Positions 1-11,640 of a DNA stretch of 64,000 nt are shown piece by piece. Position 1 is the first letter of the stretch; the number at the start of each line of letters is the position of its first letter. Source of the stretch: Anarhynchus alexandrinus (Eukaryota; Chordata; Aves; Charadriiformes; Charadriidae); NCBI GenBank assembly GCA_008711295.1, contig VUYV01000046.1, positions 3,338,418 through 3,402,417 of the forward strand, read 5' to 3'. Position numbers and translations under genes: made by a program. Under the pieces are notes generated by a model. That model was not told the DNA's origin, did not search any database, and saw only the letters and a list, made by a program, of their open reading frames with translations.

Positions 1-2509
1 TTGAATCTACTTCATGAAGAATTTTTATAAAAGTCTTTTTCTTCTTATTGAAAATATATTTTATAATTTTATTGTATATTAGATTGATTTTCATCAACTA
101 TTCTAAACCAAAACATTTATCTCAGAAAAACTTTTCATGGATGTTCTTTAATAATTTTCTGTTTCCAATTCATCCTGTTTCTCTCCATCTCGTATCTTTT
201 CATACACCATGGACTGAAACTGAAAAAGGGCACAAATTCTGTGGAAGGCAGAAGACTGTCACATCACAGTAGATGACTAAGGTGATGATACACCTATCAC
301 CCTGTCCCATAGTGATATTTAGAAATAAAAATATTTTTTTGTTTCAGCTATGTGGTGCAGGTCTGAATTTCTGACAAAAAAATTGATTTGGTATTTGACT
401 TTGTCAAATATTATCAATAGATAAAAGACATTAGCATCAGTAATACTACTCATATACCAGCATCACTTGTTTTGCAAGGATGCAAAGTAGGAATATGAAA
501 AAGAGATTATGTAAGGTAAAAGAGAATCAGGACCAAATTATTTATAAGGGAGGGGAGAAAGCTTCTTCCTTCTTGCTTTTTAAAATAAACTTCAAATCCT
601 ATATCTTTTAATAACATTATTTTCCAATTATTACTTGAAAATAGTAGAAGCACCAGAAAAAAGACATATTAAATCCACAGTCAATTACAATTTATTGGAA
701 TTCTCTTCTTGCTTTTTAATTCTTTCTTGTATTTTATTAAAATAACTGTTTTTCCTAAGGATTATAATACCTTAAATGTCCATTAAAGCTAACAACTTAG
801 ATAGGAATCAGGACTAAATTTATGCTTTCCCTCTCACCATTTCTTGAAGACTTTAGAGGTAATCTCATTACTTTTGGGAGACAGTAATTATTATAATTTA
901 ATTATAGTGAATTGTTTGGTTTGCCTTTGTCTAGCTATGGCTTTGTTAAGGAGCTAGTTCTTTACAAATGTGAAGGCCTGGATTCCAATATCTCTTTCTT
1001 TAACATGTTTTACAATATTTGTTATCTAACTCAATTCAATTGATGTGTTGACGCCTATGACTTGATAATTACCAAGAGAGCCACAAATTTCTTAAGAGGT
1101 GAAATACGTGGCGTTAGCAAACTAAATTAAATTATGTGCTTATATTTTTTTTGATTCTTGCATCCAACTGTCATCTGGGTGTAGGGGAAAACAGGACGAC
1201 AATTTCTTTTTCAGATGCACAATTGAGCTGAGAGATACAACTGAAGTGAAAGTGCATTTTTGAAAGTTGTTTCTGAAAAGAACAAAACCACTAATCAGCA
1301 TTTTCAACAAGAATTGTCTTGAATTCATCCAGGACTTTTAAGAAAAATGATTGGTTTCTATTTTTTCCAATCTTGTTTTCTTAAAACACATTTACTGGGA
1401 CTCTTGTTTTCATTGAGCGGCCACAGCACAGATACTCTGGGAACTGGTCACTCCAAAATGGATTTGTCCAACAATTGTTTGGGGCATTTTAAAATTGGTT
1501 TAACTATTCAGATGCTTCTTAAACCTCCTGGTAGGTGACTAATCACAGAATTTTACTTTTCTGAATCTTTGTATCTCATCTTACCCTAACCAGAAAAAGA
1601 AATCAAACGAAAACAAACAACTCCCTCACTCCCTGAAACACGATAAGCTAAAATCCTGGCTTTTCTTTTTTTTTAAATTCTTCATAATTTTACCAGTAAT
1701 AGGAAGAAAAGTCCTCTTATCAAGACCCCCTAAAATGCTTTTGATAAACTCCCTGTCAGCTCAAGATAGAAGAATTAATTCAGCCTTTATTACAACAGAA
1801 TATTTGAGTATTTCTTTTTAGATTTTCCCTAAAACTTGTTCTGGATTCAGATATGAGGTCAGAAGAAATGGAATACTGTGGAGAATTTTTCTCCCTGATT
1901 TGCTAATTCTAGAAGGGAAGAAAGAAGGGAGTTGACTGTTGCTAAAAGGGACCATTTATTTTTCTTTAAATGGCCAAACAAAACCCTCAAATCAAAAATC
2001 CCAAGCAAAACCAAACAAACTGAACTTACAGGTGATGCTTAGGTTAGTTTTAATCCCTGGAGTGCCATTTTCTGCAACGTAATTGTCAGTTGTATCAACT
2101 ACTGTGCAAGTATGCAGGGCAAAATTCATGTTATCCTGATTTTCATTGATGCCTACAAGAAATTATTACTCGAACTAATTGTAGTTGCTCTCTGCTGGGA
2201 AGGAATGATTGGGGGCGAAGGAGGGAAAAAGACGGGGGTGGAATGACAAGGTAATTCCAAAAATGAATGCTTCATAGATTATTAATTTCTTCTAAAAATA
2301 CTGAGAAATCTTGAATTGCTGCAAAAGGCTTTTGTTAGAGCTGGAATAAATCAGCAGGAGACTTACAAGGCAAGTTTGCATTAAAATATCTTTGCTTCTA
2401 GGGCCTCACTCTAAAGTTGGGCTAGTTAGGCCATGTTACATTGTTGGTTTTTTACATTTTTCACTGAAATGCTTTCTCCCAGATAATAAAATACTTAATG
2501 GAGATCTAT
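1..2509. other. AT-rich noncoding stretch
   Basis: No gene or repeat is recognisable here. The DNA is AT-rich with short A and T runs and dense stop codons on both strands. The few open frames (longest about 75 codons) have no recognisable protein features and no splice or promoter context that I can defend. It is most simply old intergenic or intronic DNA. Confidence 0.6.
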
Positions 2510-2620
2510 TCATAGAATCACAGAATGGTTGAGGTTGGAAGGCACCTCTGGATGTCATCTGGTCCAACCTCCTTGCTCAAGGAGGATCACCTAGAGCCAG
2601 TTGTCTAGTATGATCTTCTG
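2510..2620 (-). mobile_element. CR1 LINE 3'-end fragment
   Basis: On the plus strand the piece opens with TCATAGAATCACAGAATGG, followed by the GGTTGGAAGG block and GGTCCAACCTCC. This is the reverse complement of an avian CR1 3' untranslated end with its octamer tail. About 110 bp remain, and the similarity fades after CCTAGAGCCAG. It is a severely 5'-truncated non-LTR retrotransposon with no coding capacity. The left edge is clear and the right edge is approximate. Confidence 0.85.
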
Positions 2621-5231
2621 AAAACTAGTGAAGTGAAGAGTTCTGGAGTCTATCACAAGCTCTTCTGTCATTTCTGGAGATATAAATATACTCTTTTAAA
2701 AGAGTTGTTTTGTCGACTGTTCTCACGTAATTATATTCTGCCTTAATATTCAGATGGTTTTTTTCTGCTTCAGTGCAAAATATAAGAAGGAATGGACAGG
2801 TGGAAAGGAACCAATAACAAGTGAAAAAAAAAGGTTGAAATGAATTACATTTATCCTTCACCGTTTATCCTCTGATGGGATGAAGTGAAAAAATGCCTAC
2901 CTGGTGTTCTGATGAGCAATGGAGAATTTATTGATTTAAAACAGATATTGTTCTACACTTGTCTTTCTTTGGGAATAAAATCTTTCATCCGGTGAAATAC
3001 AACAGAATAGGGAAAGATCTCTTCATAATCTGAGTTATGATAATATTTGTCATAACACTTACAGGCAGGTTCTTTTGAAATGACCAGAACATCCTAATCT
3101 ATCCACAAGCACTGAAACTGTTACGTATATGCAAGATGTTTTCATGTGCTCATAACATGCCATTGAAATAAAATTACTGCATATCTCAATCCCTCTGTAA
3201 GAAATAATTTCTGTTAAAAATTTGCCATGATTTCCCTAACAATGCTCTACACTCCTAACTTTTCTTTGAACATCTTTTCTTCCCTCTGGTGGGAATCAAA
3301 GTTTTACATTCCCTTTAAATGTCCCTTAGGCAGAAGTTACTGCATAAGCAGTCAAAAGAGGCAAAGAAATCTGAGACTGGGGTGAAGTGGGAAGGGAGCA
3401 GCTGGGGAGAAGCAGGGGAAGTGAAAGAGACGAGGTCAACTTAAATAAGGAATCTACCTGGACATGCATTATCTATGCTGTTTTTATGTAGTAGTTCAAT
3501 AACTCGTTCAGTGCACTCCTGGAATAATGAGGTTATCACAGATTGCCAATCAGGCACAGAAACTACCACCACCACTTCCTGAATAGTGACAACAGATTTT
3601 TACCTGCATGTTCAATGATTTTATTTTTTTTTTACCATATTTAATGATATCACAAATAATATCATCTATCATTGCTGGCATACTACAATAAAATATAAAA
3701 TATTTGAAGTATTTGAGTTTAGCTTGGTAAAAATATTTAATGGCATTTGCTAGTTAGTAGCAACTGAAACAGCTTATGTGATAATCAACTTCTTTCTTCT
3801 TCCTGTAGTGAAATGCTTGAACATCTAGATTAAAGAGTCTTTTTTCTGTGGTATAATTAAAGAATTTATATCAAAATGTTGAACATTTTGATAAAACCCT
3901 CCACATATAAGGATGCTGATTCATCAAGGGAAATAAGATACTTCAATCTTTGCTAATAGCAGTTGCCCTTTATGATTTGGAAAATAGGTAATACAGTTAT
4001 TTTAACAACCACATAGATACTTCCAGAAGTCAGCTACATTAGGTCAGCTACATTAACATATAGAACAGCATTAGATCACATACCATGAAAAGATGTGAAT
4101 GTGATTGAAATACACAAACTAAAAATCAATCCATCAGGATGTTTTAGAATTTCAAAAATATTTCCCTCAATTTATTATTAAAGGAACTTAAAAGATATTT
4201 GGTTTCTCTCTAACTTAGAATGAAAACAAAGGATAAAATGTCAAAAAATCCTAGAAATTCAGAACTTGGAACTTTTTTATTCTTTCTTTGGATCCTTCTG
4301 CACTGGCTTCTGTTTAAATACAAAGGAGAGATTTTGTGCCAAGTTAACTTCAAAGCAAACTCATGAACTGTCCTTTTCTTCTTGGAATTAACCTTGTTAA
4401 TTGTGGCAGGACCTTTCTCGTCACTCTTGGTCTCGGTCCTGACATTGCTTCCTTTCTCCTGCAGCAATAATTTTTGACTATTTTGTTTTCCCTGACCTTG
4501 CCTGGTTTTGACTCAGGACCCAACATCCCATCATCTAAACAAAGATTCTAGTAGAGACGTCACACTGGTACCTTTCATGGGAGCCCACACAAACAGAAAA
4601 GCATCTGTCGCATGTACATAACTCTGTTGGCCTCATCAACAAATAGCACTTGAAAATTCAGCCCTGGAGGTTCTGCACTCTCCCCTTTTGCTGCTTGATT
4701 CCTCTCTGACAGAAAAAAGATCAAGCAAAATTGTGTATATTTTCTTTGTCTTCCTTGGAGCTGAGTAAAGTCCAGAGGGAAATTATAGTGTTATGATTGT
4801 GAACAGGAAAAGTGGTTAACATACGGCCCTTACGTTATAGGGTCACCAGAGGGTACTGTGACACAGGCTCCTCTCAGAGTATGATCAGCTGAAGGAATAT
4901 CTACCTTAGCACTTTTTCATGGTTGCTGACATGAAAATACAGATTTCTTCATGTACCGGTTTTTGGTGAGGTTGGCGGTTTTTTTTTGTTGTTGTTGTTT
5001 TTGGGGGGTTTTTTTGAGTATTCAAAATTCAACCAGCTTGGATTTTAAAGAAAAGTCCCAAATTGTTTCTTAATGTTTTTTTTTCACATTTTCCCTTTTT
5101 CTCCACTCACCCAAAGAAAAGCCCATAAACCAAACCAAAGAAACAAACGGAGTCCAGTGCAGGAAAGTTTTATCAAAAACACGGAATAAGAATGTTAAGA
5201 ATAGGAATGGGATACAGTAGGATTATTATGT
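2621..5231. other. AT-rich noncoding stretch
   Basis: No gene is supported. A partial direct duplication containing GTCAGCTACATTA occurs near 4027-4056, and a T/G-rich low-complexity tract (TTGTTGTTGTT followed by G6 and T7) lies near 4980-5016. The 85-codon minus-strand frame at 4210-4467 has no recognisable domain. Confidence 0.5.
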
Positions 5232-5690
5232 TAAAAAAACTGGAGATGCTCCAGCAGAGGATTACCAGGATACTTGTGACCATAGGGCACTACCTACAGG
5301 GTGAGGTCCAGGGAGCTCAGACTACTTAATCTCATGAAAAGGTGGTTAAGAAACAATCTAAGCTCTGCTTTCAGCTAGATGAAGAAAAACTACAGAGATG
5401 ATGGAGCCAAACTGTCCTCCAAGGTGGCATGACATGTAACAAGAGGCAACAGCCTGGCATGGGAGATTCAAACTGGACACTAAGATAAACCACATCACTA
5501 GGAGGGCAGTTCAACACAAGAACAGGCAATAGCAGAGCTGTAGACCCTCCCTCCACGGAGGTTTTCACATCTTGACGTGTCAAGCCCAGCTGGCCTGATC
5601 CACAGATACCGATGTTGACAATAGTCCTGCTCCAAGCAGACAGCTGGACTAGATGCCTCCTCACAACCAACATTGCTACAATTGCACTTT
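5232..5690 (+). mobile_element. Old, diverged CR1 relic (ORF2 C-terminus and 3' UTR)
   Basis: The order of degraded blocks follows a CR1 3' region. There is a CTGGAGATGCTCCAGCAGAGGA-like start, then GATGATGGAGCCAAACTG, AACAAGAGGCAAC, CCTCCCTCCACGGAGG and finally CTGGACTAGATGCCTCC. Intact CR1 copies have the same order just upstream of the tail (mass-spectrum of blocks: LERVQRR, GARLF, the REVV region, then GGACTAGATGACC). No octamer tail survives, and many substitutions and indels break every frame. The overlapping minus-strand frames of about 100 codons (5371-5673 and 5498-5797) are antisense shadows of the relic. The edges are approximate. Confidence 0.6.
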
Positions 5691-7064
5691 AACGTACCAT
5701 GGAAAATACCATACACAAAAAAGACTTCAGAAATTATATGGGGATTTCTTTCATATCTGATTTTAAAAAACGCCAATAAACACCCCCCCACACACACTTT
5801 TGAACCTATTCAAAAGTTAATCCTATTTTGCAATGGTGTCTGATGAAAATTTGATAAACAACTATATACAATGGAGGATGCAAAAAGCAAAATGCAATGA
5901 ACCAGGGTACAATTCTCAAACAAAAGTATTATTAATTCCTTTAAAACCAACCATCTTTTCATAGGGCTCCTTACCCTCTAAGAAATACTTGCCACGTGAG
6001 TGATATTGTTGCATTGGATACAAATGCAACCCATCTGGAGAAAATGTCTCAGGGAACCAGCTGTTGAACCAGCAAGGAGGCTTTCTTTGGGCCACTCTGT
6101 TCTGGCTGAGAAAATAGTAAGTCCCTTTAATTAGAACTCTGCTAAATGAAATTTGGATTCCGGTCCTGCTGTTGTATACAAGATGAAAAGGTACCTTCCA
6201 TCTTTCCACAACCCCAGGACACTCTTTCACTTGGTATAATAATTGTTACAATGCACCTGTAATGACTACAGCTGGGCAACATTTTCCTAACAAACCAGAA
6301 ATAATTTGCAAAACTTTCATCAATCTTGGGCCAACTTCTGGCTGGTTTTCAGTCAACCTGAGTCCATATTCTGGGCACATTCCCGTGCCAGATTTTGGCT
6401 GAAACTTGTCCAGGAATGCTTATGCCAGGAAGGGTTTTTCAATGTCACCTGGAAGTCACACCAGCCAGTTGATTTTGTAGTTACAAAGACTTAGCAAGGC
6501 AAAATTCAGTAGTTTCAGATCAGATATGTATTTTGAGCCTTTTCAGAATGGAGCTAAGATCCAAGACTCTTGACTATGAACCTACAGAATATTAACCAAA
6601 AATAATAATAATAAAGTGTCCTTTAAACCCTCTGTCACAGAAATCCTCTGTTTCACCATTGCCTCAGCTGGATTTTCTTTGCTCGTATTTAATTAGGTCT
6701 GTATTTTTCTAAGGAATGTTAGAGGTAACTTTTTGCTTTTGCTTGCCTTTTTACAGTAAATAAGTTTAAGCCCACAAATTCAAGGCTGTCCCTTGAGACA
6801 AGTGCAGTTAGCTATGAAGTAGAGGAGAAAACTCCAAGTGTAACCGAACGGTCCCTTTGCCTGACATGTCTCCTTCGATTTTTATAAGTGCTTTACTTAG
6901 CTATCTGTACACAGCTGCCTAGGAAGCAAGACTGTAAACAAGCCTCAGATAGCCCAGCAGCTGTAATACAATTTCAGCCCTTCTTTCTTCAAAATCTGTA
7001 TTTTATACATATGTGTGTGTGTAAATATATACATACACATAAGTGTGTTTAAATATATATATCC
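5691..7064. other. AT-rich noncoding stretch with simple repeats
   Basis: It contains a C-rich then CA-rich tract near 5783-5800, a short AAT run near 6600-6615, and an alternating TG/TA tract near 7010-7075. The 104-codon minus-strand frame at 5916-6230 and the 62-codon plus-strand frame at 6306-6494 are not recognisable. I see no supported gene. Confidence 0.5.
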
Positions 7065-7186
7065 ATATGTATATATGGAGAGAAAGAGGGAGGGAGAAAA
7101 GAGGAAAGACGTGTCCGTTAAGGAAGGCTTGAGTCTATCTTTGACAATAAAATAGGCTATGGACTTGGAATAAAAGCAGACAAAAA
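7065..7186 (+). repeat. Direct repeat, copy 1 (122 bp)
   Basis: This 122-bp segment recurs at 7242-7363 with one visible difference (GTTAAGGAAGG here, GTTAATGAAGG there). It is followed directly by an N at 7187 and by a 54-bp CR1 tail, then the second copy begins. The N argues that the duplication may be an assembly seam rather than a true duplication. Confidence 0.9.
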
Positions 7187-7187
7187 N

Positions 7188-7241
7188 CGATGATCTTCAA
7201 GGTCCTTTCCAACCTAAACCATTCTATGATTCTATGATTCT
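7188..7241 (+). mobile_element. CR1 3'-terminal fragment (54 bp)
   Basis: The sequence GATCTTCAAGGTCC, then TTTCCAACCTAAACC and ATTCTATGATTCTATGATTCT is the end of an avian CR1 3' UTR plus tail in plus orientation. Only the last 54 bp are present. They lie exactly between the two copies of a 122-bp direct repeat and directly after an N. A larger CR1 insertion may have been collapsed here during assembly. Confidence 0.85.
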
Positions 7242-7363
7242 ATATGTATATATGGAGAGAAAGAGGGAGGGAGAAAAGAGGAAAGACGTGTCCGTTAATG
7301 AAGGCTTGAGTCTATCTTTGACAATAAAATAGGCTATGGACTTGGAATAAAAGCAGACAAAAA
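7242..7363 (+). repeat. Direct repeat, copy 2 (122 bp)
   Basis: Second copy of the 7065-7186 segment, with one visible mismatch. It starts directly at the CR1 tail. Target-site duplications of CR1 are absent or only a few bases long, so a 122-bp duplication is not the expected product of CR1 insertion. Confidence 0.9.
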
Positions 7364-10300
7364 CAAATATAAGGAAAAATTTCAAATTTTGAATAAAGCT
7401 ATATCAGCTGTTCAGATGCTATGCATTCAGAGATTTCAGTCGAGTTAGCTAATAAATGCACAGAACTACTGACAGCTATTTGAAAACATTATGGAGAAGT
7501 TCCAGAGATTTAGACATGGTATCAATCTTCCAACATTTGACCCTGGTAATTACTGTTTTGTAAGTCTAATTTCCAACCCTTCTACACAACAGAATGAGTT
7601 TCAAGAAAAAAAACACCCAGACAAACAAAAATAAAACCCCAACCGTGTAGAGGGTATCAGATCTATGAGTAAGAAGCTCTGCGAGTTTATAGAAAAACAA
7701 ATCATAGCAGTCAAACTTGATTGCTTTTCTTGAGAACTCAGTGAATTAAATTAAAAAACAACACTAACGGAACAGAGAACATACCTGGATTACACTAAAA
7801 CACTGGCTATGGCATCACAGTCATTAAAGTCATTTTGGATATAAAAATTGTCAGAGAGAGCAGAAACAGGCTATGGAGCCAGAGAAGATAATGATAGTAA
7901 GGCAGAAAGTTTGTGGGGTGCATCTAAAACAGCACAGGAATCAACAGCAGGCTGAGTCTCATCAGCCTCCCGAGCAGTGACTTGACAAAAAGAGGTGAGC
8001 AGCGTGTAGAAGATATTTGTGGGAAGGGATGCTACAAGCACTTATGGAGTAAAAATTCTAGCACAAAGGTATGCTCCGCAGCTGTATAGGCTGACAGCGA
8101 ATAATTAACCTATGTCCATGTTACAAAAATACAAGGCAATATGCTGCTGTGGCATGAGCAAACATGGCATCGCACTGGGAATGATAACACCTGAGCATTA
8201 ATCTTAGCTCTGTTGCAAATTTTAGGTATGATGGTGGGTCCGGCCTCTCAAATTTTTTGAGTCTCTCCTTTTTCTCCGGATGTTGGCTGTTCAATGAATG
8301 CAAGCTCTGAATAATTCATAACAGAAAACATTCCCATTCAGCATTTGTACAGCACCTAGCACATCAGGACAAGGTCTGGACCACAGCCTCTGTCAACTCT
8401 TGTCCATGCAAAAGCGTGGCACCAACATAAACAGTAAAAATTTACTTACAGCTGGTCTAGCAAGAGGATGAATTATTGTATGATTGAACATGTCACCATA
8501 TGTTCCATGAATGGATATCCACAGTTTCCCTCCACCTTCTCCATGCAGTGTTATTCATTTTTGAAGCAGCATTTATTCTCCATTCATTCAAATAAGGGCC
8601 AGAAAATGGATTTTGCCTACTAGAGAAAAATGTATTCCCTCTTTCCCATGTATTTGCAAGTGTTTCCCAAGAAACAAATAAAATTCCAAGGGGAGGGGGG
8701 GCATATTTATGCAAAAAAAAAATAAATGATATTATCCAGTATTAGAATGCTAATGTTAACAGAAAATTGTGGAGAGGATATTAAACTTCATGCATCAAGG
8801 ATTGTTTCATTCTCTTTCACTGAAAGCTGAATTAGTTTACATTTCACATAGGGTAAGAGCACAGTTTCAAGAGAGCAGGTAATTTATTGACATTTCAAGA
8901 TGTATCTTACTGTACGGTAACATGCTCATCTTGCCTTACCTCTCTACCAGAGGATCAGCTTCTTGCATAGTCTTTCTCCCTTAACCATCTTTGTATCAAC
9001 CACAGTCATCAACAGGATTCAAGACTCAGAGGGTCTCTGAGTTCTGTCTTTGTACTCCAAACAGACTCTTATTCAATAAACTCCACGAGATCATAAAACA
9101 GCAGAGACGCTTGGAAACACATGCAAAAGTAAACAGCATGATAGAATTTAAAGAAATAACATTTACAGACTAAAGTGAACTCCTTGAGCCCCAAGCAGAA
9201 TAAATACGAGCAGTACATCTATTAGCTGCAAATGAATAAAACAGTATTTATAAAATGGTTAATTTAGATCTGATTAATGTTTATAAATGTGTTTACATAA
9301 GAATTGGATATTAACCTATAGCTTTAAAGGGTTTAATTAGCCTTGGAATATTGTCTCAGTGTACAATGAAAAATAACTAATTCACAAAGGAAAATGGGAA
9401 GAAAATCTGCAAGCACAAATGAGGTCAATTAATTAAGCAATTTGCATAAATTTGAATGGTTATTTTCAGGGCATTTTTGACATTTTGCACTTCCTATTCC
9501 CATCACACCAGCAAAAATACTTTTCTGTCACCCTATTTATATGATACATCAATCATCTCATGGGATCACGGAATACCAGTACACACTGCAGTATAACAGC
9601 TTCGGCACACAGGCTTTCTGAACCGTGCAGAATCTAGCATCCCATTTCCAGCTGTACTATCTTATCACCAGCAGATGCATTTACAGGCTGTTATAGCTTC
9701 ATTCTTACCTCCAAATGGAAAAAAAGAATATGAAATATGACTTCATCTCCATTACATTTTTACATCCTGAATACCAAACAGATGGTAACAATTACAGATG
9801 GGAGTATATTTCTCACACAAGAAGCCAAATGCTGCATAGCTCACCAATTGAAATTTGGAACGAGTCACTTAATGCATTTTGTTTATCCAGATCTAAATTG
9901 GTGGAAAAGGCTAGAGGAATTTGGCCTAGCAGTTACATATTCCCATAGTTACCCTGGGAATACTACAGCAGCAACCTCTTCTTAATACAGCTGTGTCCAC
10001 ACGGGTCCTTTGGCTTCTTTTTATTATCCTTATAACAACCAAGGCAAATTTACTAACTCAGATGTAAGAGGAAAGTAATTTGCTTCTGAATGGAGATTCT
10101 TCTGTGGCAATTCCTGTATACACTTATTTCCCAGAGTAGTGCGTAGCTGTAGGAGACTGTAACACAGTCTGGGTTGCTCTCTACTGGCTGAGATGTGTCG
10201 ATCCACCAGACCGAAGTCATGATACAAGAGCTGGTGGTCAGCTGAGTGCTGCTTCCCAGCATCACCAGAACTTCAGGTCACTGGTGTGCCATCAGCTCAG

Positions 10301-10854
10301 GCTCGAAAGCTAAAGCTGAAACTGCTGACGCAGCCTCCTCTCTCCTTTGGTCCACAACCCCACCACCTCTCTCAAGTTTATATTTCTCTGGTTCATGTCT
10401 GCTTTGATAAGAACAGTGTGTGACCTTTATCCAACACTGTCAAATAAATTTAATGCCACAAACTTAGATTTTATATAATCCAATATTGCACCTAATCTCA
10501 CATATTTTTTACAATACATTTTACAGTACTTTTCATGGACTGTACTACTGAGAACAGTAATTAATTTATTGACTCGTTCTATTTTGTCCTACATCTGTTT
10601 AATATTGTCACAAGTGAATTTTTCAATGGTGTATTTCTTTATTTATATAGTAATTCCTAGGCCACAACTTCAACTGATGCAAATAGTAATTTGCTTAACT
10701 GAAGCCAATGAAATAAAACTGCCTTAAACCAGTCGAGCACCAGGCTTTTGTACCGATATATGTAAAGTGTTAGCATGGAACTGAAAATATAAAATAAATA
10801 TAATTAAAATAAACACTAAGAAAACTACTAAGAAATATTTTTTGTTTTCTTCAT
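7364..10854. other. AT-rich noncoding stretch, possible conserved noncoding segment
   Basis: No gene is supported. Around 8340-8400 there is a short relic resembling an old amniote repeat (TTGTACAGCACCTAGCAC). Around 9240-9480 there is AT-rich DNA with closely spaced homeodomain-like and octamer-like sites. The frames at 9715-9985 and 10030-10265 are 65-82 codons long, overlap each other, and have no recognisable product. Confidence 0.5.
8330..8400 (+). repeat. Relic of an old amniote interspersed repeat
   Basis: TTGTACAGCACCTAGCAC followed by an AGGACAAGGTCTGG-like block resembles a 3' segment common in turtle and archosaur genomes (TTGTACAGCGCCTAGCAC and so on). A related piece is at 37185-37265. 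The assignment rests on remembered similarity, so it is tentative. Confidence 0.4.
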
Positions 10855-11640
10855 TTTGCATCACACAGGGTGGGGGCAACCTCCGGTATCAATACAGGCT
10901 GGGGGACGAAGGGATTGAGAGCAGCCCTGCCAAAAAGGAATTGGGGGTACTGGTGGATGAAAAGCTCAACATGAGCCGGCAATGTGCACTCACAGCCCAG
11001 AAGGTCAACCATATCCTGGGCTGCATCAGAAGCAGCATGGCCAGCAGGGCGAGGGAGGGGATTCTGTCCCTCTACTTCACTCTTGTGAGACTCCACCTGG
11101 AGTACTGCGTCCAGCTCTGGAGCCCTCAGCACAGGAAAGACATGGACCTGTTGGAGTGGGTCCAGAGGAGGCTATCAAGATGATTGGAGGGCTGGAACAC
11201 CTCTCCTATGAGGACAGGCTGAGAGAGTTGGGGTTGTTCAGCCTGGAGAAGAGAAGGCTGCAGGGTAACCTTATTGCCTCATTGTGGCCTTTCAGTACTT
11301 AAAGGGGTCTTATAAGAAAGGTGGGGAGGGACAAACTTTTTAGCAGGGCCTGTTACAACAGAACAAGGGTTAATGGTTTTAAACTGATAAAGGGTAGGTT
11401 TATACTAGAGAAAATGAAGAATTATTTTTTTTTTATGATGAGGCTGATGAAACACTGGACCAGGTTGCCCAGAGAGATGGTTGATGCCCCATCCCTGGAA
11501 ACATTCCAGGTCAGGTTGGACAGGGCTCTGAGCAACCTGATGTAGTTGCAGGTGTCCCTGCTCATTGCAGGGGTTTGGACTAGATGACCTTTAAAGGTCC
11601 CTTGTAACCCAACTATTCTATGTTTATAGGATTCTGTGAC
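10855..11640 (+). mobile_element. 5'-truncated CR1 LINE, ORF2 C-terminus plus 3' UTR
   Basis: The segment begins inside the C-terminal part of CR1 ORF2. Recognisable peptides in order are [65 protein letters not shown] and then, after a frameshift, [20 protein letters not shown]. It runs into the 3' UTR (GGTTTGGACTAGATGACC, AAAGGTCCC, TTGTAACCCAACTATTCTATG) and a decayed octamer tail. The reading frame is broken near 11180 and 11300. It lacks endonuclease and reverse transcriptase domains, so it is a dead-on-arrival copy. It lies alone in AT-rich DNA and its GC content is visibly higher than its surroundings. Confidence 0.93.
10873..11545 (+). pseudogene. CR1 ORF2 C-terminal remnant
   Basis: Three reading frames must be combined to follow the ORF2 C-terminus. 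The first runs to about 11180, the second covers roughly 11161-11302, and the third (from about 11321) holds FKLIKGRFILEK, HWTRLPREMVDAPSLETFQV and LDRALSNL. In intact CR1 this C-terminal region follows the reverse transcriptase core and its role is poorly defined. The breaks show that the copy is not expressed as a working protein. Confidence 0.85.
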
